Both the position numbers and the translations under genes were made by a program. 64,000 nucleotides of DNA from Diplolepis rosae (taxonomy: Eukaryota; Arthropoda; Insecta; Hymenoptera; Diplolepididae): NCBI GenBank assembly GCA_030998225.1, contig JAPYXD010000738.1, forward strand, positions 1,674,001-1,738,000, read 5' to 3'. The notes under the pieces were generated by a model that was not told where the DNA came from, ran no database searches, and saw only the letters and a program-made list of their open reading frames with translations. The stretch's first letter is position 1. Every line of letters begins with the position of its first letter. This document shows, one piece after another, positions 33,354-45,445 of the stretch.

Positions 33354-34773
33354 TCCTTATTAAGCTTAAACTGACTTACTCCTTTTTGGAAATTCTATGA
33401 ATGTAACAAAGATCCGATTTAGAGAAACTGTGGTCTAATATTCCAGTCGGAGGCTGCTGGGATTTAATCCTGGATCCTTCTTCTTCTTCTTGTTTGTGGC
33501 TTCTTGCTGTTCAGCAAATAGCCGTAACTACCACACAATTGGAAACTTCCACAAATTAGTAACCTCAATTTTATAGAAACACCAGTATATGCCAATGAAA
33601 TTATAGTTACAAAGTAGTTGACGAATCAAGAACACATCAAGACACAACAGTACTAATTCGTCCAATCAGATTCAGTTCCATTGTCCACGAGTATGCGCAC
33701 ACTCAAAAATGGCGTTAAAAGACTGAAACACCTCGCACTGAAACAAGCAGTTTCAAAATAATTGCCGCACACACGGAGGAGACAAGCCTAACAGTTTCAG
33801 GGGCACAGACAAACTACCCTGTCAATATAAACAGTACTGAGAACCATATCGCAGTTAAACACTGATCAGAGTCCAACAGCGGCGCGCGAACAGGCCACGA
33901 ATAGAGCGACCTCTGGAGAGACGCGCCGGAATCCAAAAACCGCGGGATTCCCGAACCTGGAGGTCACAGCAGAACCATCACGAAAGCGTCAGAAAAAACG
34001 AAGGCGTGGAAAAGCACCACACCACGAACACAAACAGCAAAAAAAATGGTTGTAGGAAGTTTAACCACTGATATTCCAACACTATATGAATGCACCAATA
34101 ACAATCACTTGTAGGAACTTATAAATTTAAGTCACTTCTATAATGGTCAGGAGGGTAGACGTTCGTGGTGACGGACTTGAAGAAGTCTAAGGAAAAACTC
34201 GACGAAGACTGAAGAAGTACTTTTTGAGGAGGTGTACGAAGTTTAAGATGGTCTGACGGCAACTGAAAATTTGCGGATTCGCAGTCTCATAGTCCTGGTC
34301 GCTATTTTTCAATCGATACTGGTTTTGCCCTGGATAGTTTTACCAGCCTCTGATTGATGCTTCTCCGACCTTAGCACGTCGCAGATTCGCTTGGCTTTTC
34401 GTATATTGAAGAAGAAAAAGGGGAAGAATATATTAGAATAGTTTTTTTCCTCTGGTTTCCCCGACGTTCTTTCTTTTCAAATCAATTAGACTTTTAATTC
34501 CCCTGTTTTGCTGCCCCGGTCGATATTCTTGTTTACTTAGCACATTCCGATGGGGTTCCCTCGTTCACACCTTTGTAAGGGTTTCGAAGTTTCATTCACA
34601 AGCGTTGTCTATTTATAAACTTACTACTTCTCTCTCTCTATTACAATTTTACTACCGTATGTTTTATTTCGTATAATTAATACCTTCCAAAACATATCGT
34701 TTATGCATGTTTTATTGCGAAGAAAATTATAATATTATGAATAAATAAATGTTAATAGTTACAGGCCGTGATA
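33120..34773 (-). repeat. 5' LTR of copy B, with an internal unclassified insertion
   Basis: It runs from the U5 end at 33120 to the U3 start (tatcacggcctg on the minus strand) at 34773; the length of 1654 is close to C's 1766. The part 34130-34773 matches B's 3' LTR at 17130-17816. It includes a GA tract (33301-33349) and a TATA box (atttata at 34611-34617). The stretch 33475-34080 contains the cttcttcttgttt..ggcttcttgctg repeat also seen at 12640 and may be a later insertion. Confidence 0.7.
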
Positions 34774-35789
34774 ACAATTTCATTTTACGCTGTACGTCTT
34801 TAGTATAAAATAATAATATCTAACCTTTTTATAAAACCTCTTTCTGTCATTTGAATAATTAGACCGTCCTTTAATAAAACGCAACTATACGCCTGTGAAC
34901 GAGCCGCTCGAGCGAACGCTGCAGCTCGCGCAGCGCGACGCTAAACAATATTATTTATCATCAACTCGAAAAACGAGCACAAAAATGTTTAAACGTTTTT
35001 AGAATCTCTAACGTTTAGAGCTTCTTTTGATGTAAAAAATTTTGATTTATCGTGTGTAGAACAGGGTCAAATCAGCATTTGTTTATAAAACAACTAAAAA
35101 AAGTAGCAACGAATAACATTAGGACAATTTAAGGAATTTCATTGTTCATTGAATTGTTTTTTAACTATCTTTTCAAATTTTCATAAATTTTCCATGAATA
35201 GATAAGGAGAAAATTATTTTTTATTCGAAGGGTAGAAAAAATTTCAAACTTTTATTGTCAATATACAAATAAGGCCGTTTGAAATTTTTTCACGTGGCAA
35301 TTATCAACTACTGAGTAGATTATATTTCAGAGTTTTATTTTTATTCGTTTATTTAGGAATTTTCAGTTGAAAAATGAAGCAATTGACTTAGTTTAGAGTT
35401 AGATTAATTGATTAATTAATTCTAAATTATTTCCAATTAAATATTGCGCATTAATCTAGTTCAGTGCTTATCTATTCGTTTATTCCTAATTATTTCCAAT
35501 TGACTATTGAGCACCAATGTAGATCGGTGTTCACCTAATTTAATTTGATGAATTGAATACGAACAAAATAATGAAAAAAAGTCACTGAGGTATCCTTGAC
35601 CTTGAAAATCAAAAGTGAAGGTCATATTTCATTTTTTGCATAAACGAAAGTTGGAGACGGCTTTCCAGCGGCATTGTTGCGCTAAAAATGAAAAAAGCAG
35701 TGAAAAAAAACCTGGGTCATGCTGAGAGCGAATGTCAGGGTATTCCATTATATCTCCGAAGATGCGTCAGTAGCTCACTGCGTTTGTGG
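34774..35789. other. intergenic, partly diverged satellite
   Basis: No gene seen. From 35380 on, the words tagttcagtg and ttatttccaatt recur and foreshadow the satellite at 37160-37850. Confidence 0.4.
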
Positions 35790-36160
35790 TAGAAATGAAA
35801 TTTGACCTCCAAATAGACGTCCTACGTAACAAGAGTGCCTGCTAAATTTTCTAAATGTTTTTTGCGTATTCAGCGCATCAAACTACGTACGAAAACCTTC
35901 TCAAAACTCGGCTTGCACTAGAAATGAAATTTGACCTTGAAATAGAGATTTTAGAGGTCAAGGGTGTTTCCGGGAATTTTTTAATGATATTTACGTATTC
36001 AGCGCATCAAACTCCGTACAAAAACCTTCTTAAAACTCGGCTTATACAAGAAATGAAATTTGACCTTGAAATAGACGTTCTACATAACAAGAGTGCCTGC
36101 GAAATTTTCTAAATGTTTTTTACGTTTCCAGCGCATCAAACTAGATACGAAAACCTTCTA
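35790..36160 (+). repeat. satellite array, unit about 130 bp, three copies
   Basis: Three units share gaaatgaaatttgacct, cagcgcatcaaact and aaaaccttct. One unit has ggtcaagggtgtttccggg in place of the cctgctaaattttctaaatg of the others. A similar unit resumes at about 36885-36990, so the transposon between them inserted into the array. Confidence 0.8.
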
Positions 36161-36884
36161 AAGGGTTTTACAATAGGGACAAAACAATTTCGTATCTTTA
36201 TCTGAACGCACCTTTAAACTTTTTTAATGAACTCTCTATGTCAAAACGTTAGTTAAAGTCAACATTTTCATCATGGTAAAGTTCACGAACCAGCAACGTT
36301 TGGAAGTTATTCAAAATGACTACCGAAATTCTGAATCGGTGGTCGCAACTTTAAGAGCGCTCACTCCAATTTTCGGCCGTAATAATCCTCCTACCCAACA
36401 GGCTGTGCGTGCTACAGTGGATAAATTCGAGACCAAATTTACACTATTGGACGTTCCGGTGCCAAAAAGACGTCGTATTGCTCGAAGCGAAGAAATAATC
36501 GCAGCCGTAAGTGCATCGAGTCAAAATGAGCCAAATCAGTCAATTCCACGTCGTTATCAAGAATTGGGCATCGCTCAAACGACACTGTGGCGTATTATGC
36601 GAAAAGATCTTGGCCTACATGCTTTCAAGATTAAATTGACTCAAGAACTAAAGCCACTTGATCATTTGAAACGCCGAAACTTCTCCAATTGGGCTCTGGC
36701 AAAGCTTGAAGAAAATGAAGAATTTCATTGAAAAATCGTCTTCAGCGACAAAGCTCATTTGTGGCTCAATGGCTTTGTTAATAAGCAAAATATGCGTTAT
36801 TGGTCAGCAACAATCCCAATGTGCTTCTTGAGACACCGTTGCATCCGCAAAAAGTGACTGGCAATGTGAATTGGCGATTTTCAA
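36161..36884 (+). mobile_element. Tc1/mariner-superfamily element, 3'-truncated
   Basis: The left end aagggttttacaatagggac follows TA in the satellite, and a matching end is found in the relative at 49523-50315. The right end is missing; satellite sequence resumes at about 36885. Confidence 0.75.
36273..36880 (+). pseudogene. transposase with DUF4817-type HTH, truncated
   Basis: It starts MVKFTNQQRLEVIQNDYRNS, a helix-turn-helix domain of the kind annotated as DUF4817 in insect transposases. A second DNA-binding stretch follows (SIPRRYQELGIAQTTLWRIM). At 36729-36731 a TGA interrupts the frame (EEFH-stop), after which IVFSDKAHLWLNG, carrying the first catalytic Asp, is still readable. Further frameshifts and truncation remove the rest of the DDE core. 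Confidence 0.85.
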
Positions 36885-37159
36885 GTTCAGGGGTGTCTGC
36901 GGGAATTTTTTTACTATTTTTTTCATATTCATTGCGCGAAATCACATAGAAATGCCCTCTCAAACCTTCATGACAAATGAGACAAATTTTTTACATTGCA
37001 CTTTACCTTGCTTGCGGGGCTGGTCGATATATCGACGAGCAGTCAGGTCGGGGACTCTATCTGAGATATCCAGTGATTTTATGTATGTATTTTGCGTTTT
37101 ATAAGGGGTCAATTTGTACTGAAATTTCTTCCAGCTAAAAGGTTAATTCACTTTATTGT

Positions 37160-37850
37160 AAGGTCATTCACTTCGTATAAACCAAATTTATTCCCAATTG
37201 ATCATTGCACATCAATCTAGTTCAGCGTTTATTTTTTTATATTATTTACTTGTAAATAATCAAACGAAACATTAAGATATTAACTTAGTTCAGTGTTAGT
37301 TTGTTTAATTCTTTTACTCAACAATATATCCCATTAAATATTAAGCATAAATATATTTCACTGTTCAGCTATGTCAATTGTCTAGAGTTACATTTAGTTA
37401 AACGAAAAATTGAGCAATTAGTTTAGTCCAGTGATACTTTATTCAATTTGTTTACACCTAATTTATTTTCAATTGAACATTGTGCCTCAGTCTGAATCAG
37501 ATTTAATTTATTTAAATTATTTACTTGAAATTTTCAAACGAAACCTTGAGCAATTAATTTAGTTCAGTGCTAGTTTTTTCAATTTGTTTACTCCAAATTT
37601 ATTTTTAATTGAACATTGCGCATCAACCTAGTTCAGTGTTTATTTACATAAATTCTTTTCTTATAAGTTTTCAAACGAAACATTGAACAATTAACTTAGT
37701 TCAGTGCTAGTTTGTTTAATTTGTTTACTCAACAATATTTCCCATTGAATATTGAGCATATATATATTTCACTGTTCAGCTATTTCAATTGTCTACAGTT
37801 ACATTTAGTTAACCAAGAAATTGAGCAATTAGTTTAGACCAGTCGCTCGT
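37160..37850 (+). repeat. higher-order AT-rich satellite
   Basis: Diverged units share gagcaattagtttag, tagttcagtg and ttcaaacgaaac. A longer block (cccatt(a/g)aatatt(a/g)agcat to ttagttaa) recurs at about 37332 and 37741, a higher-order period near 410 bp. Confidence 0.75.
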
Positions 37851-37934
37851 CTGAAAATGATAACACCGACCACCTATATTTCCTTTTTTTATTCGACCTA
37901 CCGATCTCGCTTGCGTCTTTCTGCCCACTTCTAC

Positions 37935-37962
37935 CACACACACACAAACACACACACACACT
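37935..37962 (+). repeat. CA microsatellite
   Basis: An interrupted (CA)n run in an intergenic stretch. Confidence 0.9.
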
Positions 37963-38715
37963 ATGTCTCGCTCTCTCGTTTTCTTCCCGTCTGACAGAGG
38001 TGCCAACTATGGCACAAACTATTCAAAACAAAACTATGACACTATTGTTAACATAATTCAGTTAAATTTCAATTGTTTATATTAATTTTCATCATTTAAA
38101 TAAATTAAATTTGTCTTACTTTACTTATAATTGTGTCCTTTACTGACTTATCCTTATGCCTAAGCGAGAATAATTTTTTATCCTAACTGAAAACAAAAAA
38201 AATTCGATCAAAGTATTTAAGTCACCCTAATTAAAAGAAAAACTTTATTACCTTTTACATGGAGAATAATGGATATCTGAAAAATATGAATGATTAATAA
38301 AAACAAGGAACGACTATAGAGTAAGAAAGGAGAGTATGAAACAGTACAGAACTCATTCTGACTGCGTAACACTTTCTTTTCACACTTGCTGGTTATTCTT
38401 GGTTCTTAGAAACCCTTCATATTTTTCTCTGTGTATTTATTTAATTAGCTATTATAAAAATCAAGTCTCTTTTACAAAAGCTGAAACAATAGCTGGCGAA
38501 CATTTAATTGTCAATAAGTATTCATATAATAATTTCCATGCCTGTGTAAATGAAGGGTTTGATTATGAAAATAAATTATATCGACATTTGCGTACGAAAT
38601 TAGACCTTCATATTTTTCTGACATAAAGTAAAATTTAAATATATTTCTTCCAAATGAAATACTTCGGAAAAACTTTTAGAATACTTCAAATCCTTAACAT
38701 GGTAATTTTAATATA
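37963..38715. other. intergenic, no gene identified
   Basis: The plus-strand frame 38336-38626 has a hydrophobic middle but no recognisable domain. The stretch 38640-38700 resembles parts of 40050-40110 and 52950-53100 (aaatacttcg..aaaacgttt..atacgtaac), a MITE-like repeat. Confidence 0.35.
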
Positions 38716-39943
38716 CAACTGAGGCACATAAAGTGTTACAGAGCGATAGCACTCAAACTATTGATCATATCCAAAAATGTTTCAGACAAAATTTTTAGTC
38801 TTCTAGAAGGCCGTCATACTGGACCACGCTATTTTTTCATCGGTGGAGGCGCTGAAGCTACTTCAAGGTCAACTCCACTTTTTAAAATGGAACCATGTTT
38901 TTTTTCGATGACATTAATACCGATTTTAAGACAAATTCAGCGACCTGCAACACAAGGTTATTCTAGTCACGCAATGTGACAAAATAGTCAAGAAATAGAA
39001 ACATATCGGAATAATAATTTTGAAAGGATCCACTAACATTGGCTTGGGTCTACCTACAGAAGTTGCTCGAAGTGTTGACCCTCGACTTGTGAGCACTTGT
39101 TAATTCGCTGATGGAAAAACCGTTTAACTTCAGACAACATTTGTGGTGTAATTTCAGTACATGCTCGGCGTATTATTTCTTTCACGTTGTCAGGCGTGGT
39201 AGGTGCTACTGCCATTACGCGTTCTTTAACAAAACCCCATAATAAGTAATCTGGTGATGTTAGATCTGCAAACTTGTCCTGAACACAGAGCATAATGGGG
39301 TGGTACACCGTCGTGTTGCATCGACATGTTCATGCGAACATGCAAGGGTACGTCTTCCATTGAATGAGGCAGTACGTTTTGCAGAAAGTTTGGGTAAACT
39401 TGCGCAGTCAAGCATCCTTCAAAAAAATATGGACCAATGACGTGATCGCCGACAATGCCGCACCAACAATTAAGGGCCCACTGATGTTGAAATGGTACAT
39501 TTCTCATCCATCGAGAATTCTCATTTGCCCAATAATGCATATTATTCCTATTCATATTTCTCGTATTTGCGAAGTTAGCTTCATCAGAAAAAAGCACATG
39601 ACTCAAAAATGAGACATCTGTGCGCATTTTTCTACGAATCCAGTTACAGAAACTGACGCGTTTTAGAAAATCATTGCCATACAAATCCTGATGTAATGAC
39701 ATACGATTCGGATGGAACTTGTGTTGGTATAAGGTTCTTAATACAGATCGCTGAATAATTCCACTCGTTTCTTCCATTTGCCTGCTGCTCACATGTGGAT
39801 TGAGTGCAGCAAAAGCTAAGATAGCAGCTGCATTATTTTCATGACCAATTGGTCGACGTTTGAAATCTTTTTCTGCAATATTTTTGGATATGATCAATAG
39901 TTTGAGTGCTATCGCTCTGTAACACTTTATGTGCCTCACCCTG
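38716..39943 (-). mobile_element. Tc1/mariner-superfamily element, copy 2 (full length)
   Basis: The 1228-bp element has TA at 38714-38715 and 39944-39945. The inverted ends share gaggcacataaagtgttacagag and the following 40 bases. It holds a damaged transposase on the minus strand and is the fuller relative of 10350-11314. Confidence 0.87.
39054..39890 (-). pseudogene. transposase of the 38716 element, frameshifted
   Basis: The minus-strand frame within 39226-40053 gives the N-terminal region (NNAAAILAFAALNPHVSSRQ), then HVLFSDEANF (first Asp), NCWCGIVGDHVIGPYFFEG and MQHDGVPPHYALC (second Asp). A frameshift near 39285 moves the C-terminal part (LTSPDYLLWGFVKERVM) into the 39054-39308 frame. 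A short stretch between the second and third catalytic positions is also missing. Confidence 0.87.
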
Positions 39944-39945
39944 TA

Positions 39946-40571
39946 TAAGTATACATAAAAGCTTTGATTATTTTGAAATATATGTAAACTGTATGTATTG
40001 TTGCATACGAAGTTTCGCCTCAAGATTTCATTGGTATGCAGAAAAATTAACAAATACTGTAGTAATAAAATACTTTAAAACAACTTCTAAAATACGTAAC
40101 ATTTTTTGAAGACCTTTTTCAATATACACGTGTGAATAGAAGGTTTGATTAATGGGGAAGTAAAAAACCATATTTAATTTGTATTGGAAATTACACCTTG
40201 AAATTCATCAAGTATGAAGAAAAATCGATAAGAATTCCTTCGGTATAACACAACTTAAAAATACCTTTTAGTATAATTTTTATGGGTACAACTTTGCTTT
40301 CGCGGTTTTCGATATATGGCTACAGCGGTAAGTGCTGGTCGAAATAGACAAATCAAATATACCAAAAAGTAAGCTTGGACATCTGTAAATATTTTTAAGC
40401 ATATAGAAGTTCTTAAGTACTCAAAAAAGTTTTTTTAAAGTATTTTATTATTATAATATTTGTCATTTTACTTCATAAAAAAAATCTCAAGGTATAACTT
40501 TGTATGCAAATGTAGATGTAATCTAAGCTTTTTTAAATACTCAAACCTTTTGGTCAGGCATATACATTTTA
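39946..40571. other. intergenic with MITE-like fragments
   Basis: Words such as aaaatacttt..acttctaaaatacgtaac recur elsewhere in the window. No gene seen. Confidence 0.35.
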
Positions 40572-41404
40572 TCAAAAAAGTACCTCAATACTAACGTGGA
40601 GTTCGAGCGCGATCTGTCATTCAGTTTGTTCACAGTGCTCGATGTTGCCAGTTTATCTCAAGGGTGTTTCACGATTTTTCAAATGGATAAGAATATCGAA
40701 CAAAGAATTTGTCTTAAATTTTGCATTGCAAATGGAATTTCATGTGTGGAATCGCTGTGAATGTTACAGAAGGCTTACCTTAAAATGAGTTTATCAAAAA
40801 CACGTTCAAGTGAGTGGTACAGTGCATTAAAAAGCGGTCGGGATGTGGTAGAAGATTTGCCTCGCTCTGGTCGGCCATCAAAGTTTTTAACTGAAGTTAA
40901 CATCGCTAAAATGAAGGAAATGGTGATTGAAAATCGTCATTGAAGTTTAAGAGAGATAGCCGCTGAAATTTTACTGTGTCTCACGAATAAATTCGTACCA
41001 TTTTAAACGATTTTTTGGGCATGAAACGCGTTGCTTCTCGACTATTTCCGAAAGACCTGAATTTTTTTCAAAAAATCAATTGCGTAATGGCCAAAAACTC
41101 AACGAAGATTGTCGAAAAACCACCGTATTCACCTGATATGGCTCCGGCCGACTCTTTCCTCTTTTCAAAACTCAAATTACCACTTGAAGGCACCCATTTT
41201 TAGTCGATAGAAGACATGAAAAAAATTCACGGCGAGAACTGAAGTCGATTCCGGATAATGCGTTTAAAAAGGTTTTGACGATTTGATTATTCATTCTCAT
41301 ACGTGTATTATTTCGGGAGGGGCCTATTTTAAAGGCGATAAAATAAATTTGGATAAATAATAAATAGTTTGTGTTTTATTGACCAATTGGCGGTACTTTT
41401 TTGA
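40572..41404 (+). mobile_element. mariner deletion derivative
   Basis: Ends tcaaaaaagtacc (40572) and its complement ggtacttttttga (to 41404), with TA on the left and a decayed CA on the right. At 833 bp it is too short for a full transposase. Confidence 0.8.
40684..41290 (+). pseudogene. mariner transposase, core deleted
   Basis: The N-terminal part starts at about 40684 and includes SSEWYSALKSGRDVVEDLPRSG (HTH region). LRE and GMKRVASRLFPKDL follow, and the sequence then jumps to KPPYSPDMAPADSFLFSKLK. The first two catalytic Asp motifs are deleted. In-frame stops at 40757 and 40942 add to the damage. Confidence 0.87.
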
Positions 41405-43430
41405 CAAAATTTATATCGAAATTGTAAAAAGGTTACGTACTTTAAAAGCTTTTCAAAGTATTTTATTCAAACGTTTTATTTCTTGAATTTAAATCTTATC
41501 TTTTATTTTATCTTGATATAGAATATTCTCCACATAATGTTTTACTTAAAGAAGTTGAGTTACAAAGCTAAAAAATTTCAAAATCGGTATCTTTTTTTGA
41601 AACTTCAAGCATTTCATGAGGTTTGAATCATCCTGAAATTAAAAAAATCTTTTATCTATTCATTTTAGGTAAATTTTCTTCAATATATATAATAAAAGAA
41701 GGGCAACATCTTAAATTATATATTTTGCGCTTTCAAATTCGTCGTCTGCTTCACGGCTCTTTTAAATCTATCGAAGTGATAGAGATTTGGAAATTTTTGT
41801 CATATAGGGCGAACCAGTGTCAAATCTGGCCCCAACTAGACTATTAAGATGATGAAAAAAATTTTCTCCTGATAGTGATGATTTCTAATTTTGGGTAATT
41901 CCAAACATCCTGTTAATTTTTGTAAAATAGTGAAAAAGATTTAAGTCATCGATAGTTAGGTATTTTAATGTTATTGAAAGCTAGGTCTCACCAGATCTGG
42001 GCCAGTCCCAACATCAGATTGCCATGAAACTTTTAATATCTCAAAAGTTTATTAGAAATATTTGATTTTGATTACCTATACCGATTCCTCTTGCTGCGTT
42101 TTTGTTATAGTCCTGGGATTCTTTCATTTCTATTGGAAATTTTTTCAAAATTAAATTTCGTATAAAAAAATATTGTTCATTCACTTTGGAAAGTACTTAA
42201 AACTAGAGAGAAGGACTAATTAATCTTCAATGAATGAGCGATTCTACTTAACAAAAATAAGCGATTATGATGCTTAAGTTAAACTTCTTCTTATCTAACT
42301 TTGAGCTATTGTAATAAGAGGAATATTTCATATAATGTCTATTGTAATATTTATCCATTGCACTTATATTATGTTATGTGGTAAGTAAACTTTACTTTTA
42401 ATATAAATTTGACGTATAACAGGCGCGCATTTACGTTTCAAGTCAAACTCGACTCGTGGATTAATTTCTTTGGCTGCTGCAATTTCTTTTATATTAATTC
42501 CATATTCTAGACAAAACTCCGTTCAAGAATAAGAAATAATTTTGCCACATACAATTTTATGACATTTAAAAGGTTTAACGTCCGAACGAAATTCTTCATT
42601 AGAAAAGGGAGAAATGATCAACCTCGGACTATGTAGAATTGTACTCCAAATTTATTATTCTTGATAAAGTTTTGAAGACAATATGTCAACCTCTTCAGAT
42701 CATCATAATTAAGCACACTGATCAAATAAGGGCCTCTCCGCTCAAAAACGGGTAGAAGTATTGTCCACTTTCCAAATCGAGGCGAATATTTTTTTTTCTC
42801 AAAAAAACGTTAAAAGAAAAAACTGCGATGCTCAGCTCAATAAAGCGCATCTTTTTTGTTATATTAATTTTCTTCCCTGATAATTTGTTTATTCACTGTA
42901 CAATAAACAATAGGTTTTTTCATACCTTCGAAAATCAATGCCGTTTGGAACTAAAATTGCTGAAACTCAACTAATATTGAACCGATTTTGTTGAAATTTG
43001 GTTTGTGAATTCCCATGACGCTATACTCGGATCCGAAATCATAGAATTTTCGAAAAATATGATCTTATTATTATTATTAATTAATTTATCAGCAGTGGTT
43101 GGAAATCAATCAATTCGAGAAAAGTTGTGCAAAAGAAAGAGTAGAAAAATCTATGAAAATAGCGAAAACGACTGTTTTAAAAGATAATTCCGAAACAAAA
43201 CTGCGAAAGTTAAAGAGAAACAGTTTCTCTAAATTAAAAGAAACTAGTAAGGTAGATGTTAAGTTTTCAATGCGTAGATTATATTAAAAATAAAAGCGTG
43301 ATCTAGTGCAATTTTATTTTGTTATTTTGTTATTTAGTGCAATTTTTTTAGTGCATGCAAAGCTTTTAATGTCTTTTTTACCGTTCTTAGCCGTAATAAT
43401 GCGAGGCCATAGAACGGTCATAGAACAGTC
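41405..43430. other. intergenic, no gene seen
   Basis: The Lys-rich short frames at 43005-43287 have no domain. Nothing else is recognised in this 2-kb stretch. Confidence 0.4.
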
Positions 43431-43464
43431 AGAGAACGGTCAGAGTATTCTATGACCGTTCTCT
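43431..43464. repeat. perfect 12-bp inverted repeat with tandem half-sites
   Basis: agagaacggtca (43431-43442), ten bases, then tgaccgttctct (43453-43464). Two further direct copies of the half-site (agaacggtca, agaacagtca) lie just upstream at 43411-43432. It could be a hairpin or a clustered protein-binding site. Confidence 0.85.
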
Positions 43465-45445
43465 CACACGGGTCCGCTAGGGTTTACACTGGTAAACTGC
43501 ACGGTACAATTATCTCACGCTTAGAATCCTTTTTAGTGTTTAGAAATTTGCCGCACTTATATTCTGCTCACAAGACTAGTTTTACCCTTGGCGGCGAACC
43601 TTTTTATATTATATTTTTTAGTGACGTCAAGCATTGCGCAGTCTCCCGCTGTGTGTGACGCAGTTATACATCTCTTTTCAATAGGTGGTTTTCTCTCTAT
43701 TTTAGTAATTTCTCCAGATTTTTCTCTAGACCTAGCCTGTGCCTATAGTACATTCAAATACGTCGCGGGACGTGACAATACGTAACTCGAAATGATCATT
43801 GCAAAAATTTTCGCAAAAATTTTTTGCGAACCTAATTAAGAATGAAATGTGTATACAAATAGACCGTTTACCATTTTATGTGCCTTGAATTATTGTAGAT
43901 TGGAAATTTGAACGTAAAAGGCTGATTTTATATGTTTTTAATTTTTTTGACACCGTGAATTTTAATGCGAAAAAATCGCATGCAAAAAATTTTGCAATTT
44001 TTTTAACCGCGAATTTTGCATCTGAAAATTTGCAAAAAATTCATAATGATGTATAGTAATGACAAGTAGCAGTGTGAATTTTTTCAGAATTTTAGAATAA
44101 ATAGTTTGGCTGTAAAAGTCAAAAGACAAAAATTGCAATATTTATCATTCCTCATTAAATATGGGGGCTGCGGACCTGCAAATTTTTGAAAACTCATTTT
44201 TTTTCAAGTATTTTGATATGGTTAATGTAAAGCTTCATTTGGTTTGGGGGCACTTTCAACATGAAAACCCGGCTATGCCCTTTTGAAACATTATGGAAAG
44301 TTTCTGACTACGGTTTTATTTGACATCTTCGAAATTTTTGTGATGTATCTGTGAATGTTATGTTGTAATGACAGGTAATTTTGAAAAAATATTCATTTTT
44401 TGATCAACTTTATGTATTCATTAATTTTAACATTTTTATAAATCTATTTTTGGTTTATATAGAGTATGAAGTATGAAAATGAGCGAATTTCATCAGGCGC
44501 AGGAAATTGCCAACTACCGTTAACAAAGTTCATAAAGGTGATGTGTTAAGTGTTGTGGCAAAAATTTGTTCACTATTATTCAGAGGATCAATCGTATTTA
44601 TATATTGCTGCTCATACAAACAGTGCCCTGATCTTTTATGGTAATCATCAGCACATTAACACTACTTCTAACTGCGAAGAAAGTTTGGTCTGGACATGCT
44701 GAACATTAACATCTATTTGTAAGTCGACAATTTGTTTTACAGTATGATTCAGTAATCTATTGAGTCTTATTCTAGCTACAGTACCAGTTATAGATACGAG
44801 TTCCATTGGTGGTCTACATAGTTTTTTGGTAACTCTTACGTGTTGATACGCAGGAAAAGGATCTGCACCTTACTTTTTCACTTAACAACACATATATGTT
44901 TGATGTTGACGTGATTAAATGAACTCGATACAACGAGTCCAAGGATCTTTCAACTTTCCCATGCCTTCCAAATAATACGATTTGTTTAATCCTACAAAAT
45001 ACCTTTCTGTTTCCCATTCAACTTCTTCGTTCGACTAAAAGTGCCTACCACACAGCCATCTCTTGAGGTTTGGGAACAGATAATAGTTGCTGGGGCCCGG
45101 TCCTGGATTGGTTCCTTCGAAAGCCGATCAGGGGGCCTAAGAACGGGCAATCAGGCGCGTCCTCGGGTTGCGGATAGAGGGGCCCTGTACCGAGGGTTAT
45201 TGCCAAATAAGGATACATATATAAATAAGCAGTCGCGGACATTGTTCTAGGGATGTTCTTGAATGACTAACCCCCAAGCCAAGAAGTTAATTACTGTGCC
45301 GAACGTTGCGTGTCACCAAGGAGTGGTGTCTCACACGGTATCCCTAGAAAATCAGGCCACTTCCTAGAGTATTGAGGCCTTACCCTTGCATGCGGGGCTC
45401 TGCAGGGGCGAACCGAATACTACCATAGCTAATCGTGGGAACAAA
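43465..45445. other. intergenic, then probable 5' UTR of a non-LTR element
   Basis: 43465-45000 shows no gene. From about 45040 the base composition becomes G+C-richer and continues into the non-LTR ORF1 fragment, so 45040-45445 is likely its 5' UTR. Confidence 0.45.
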
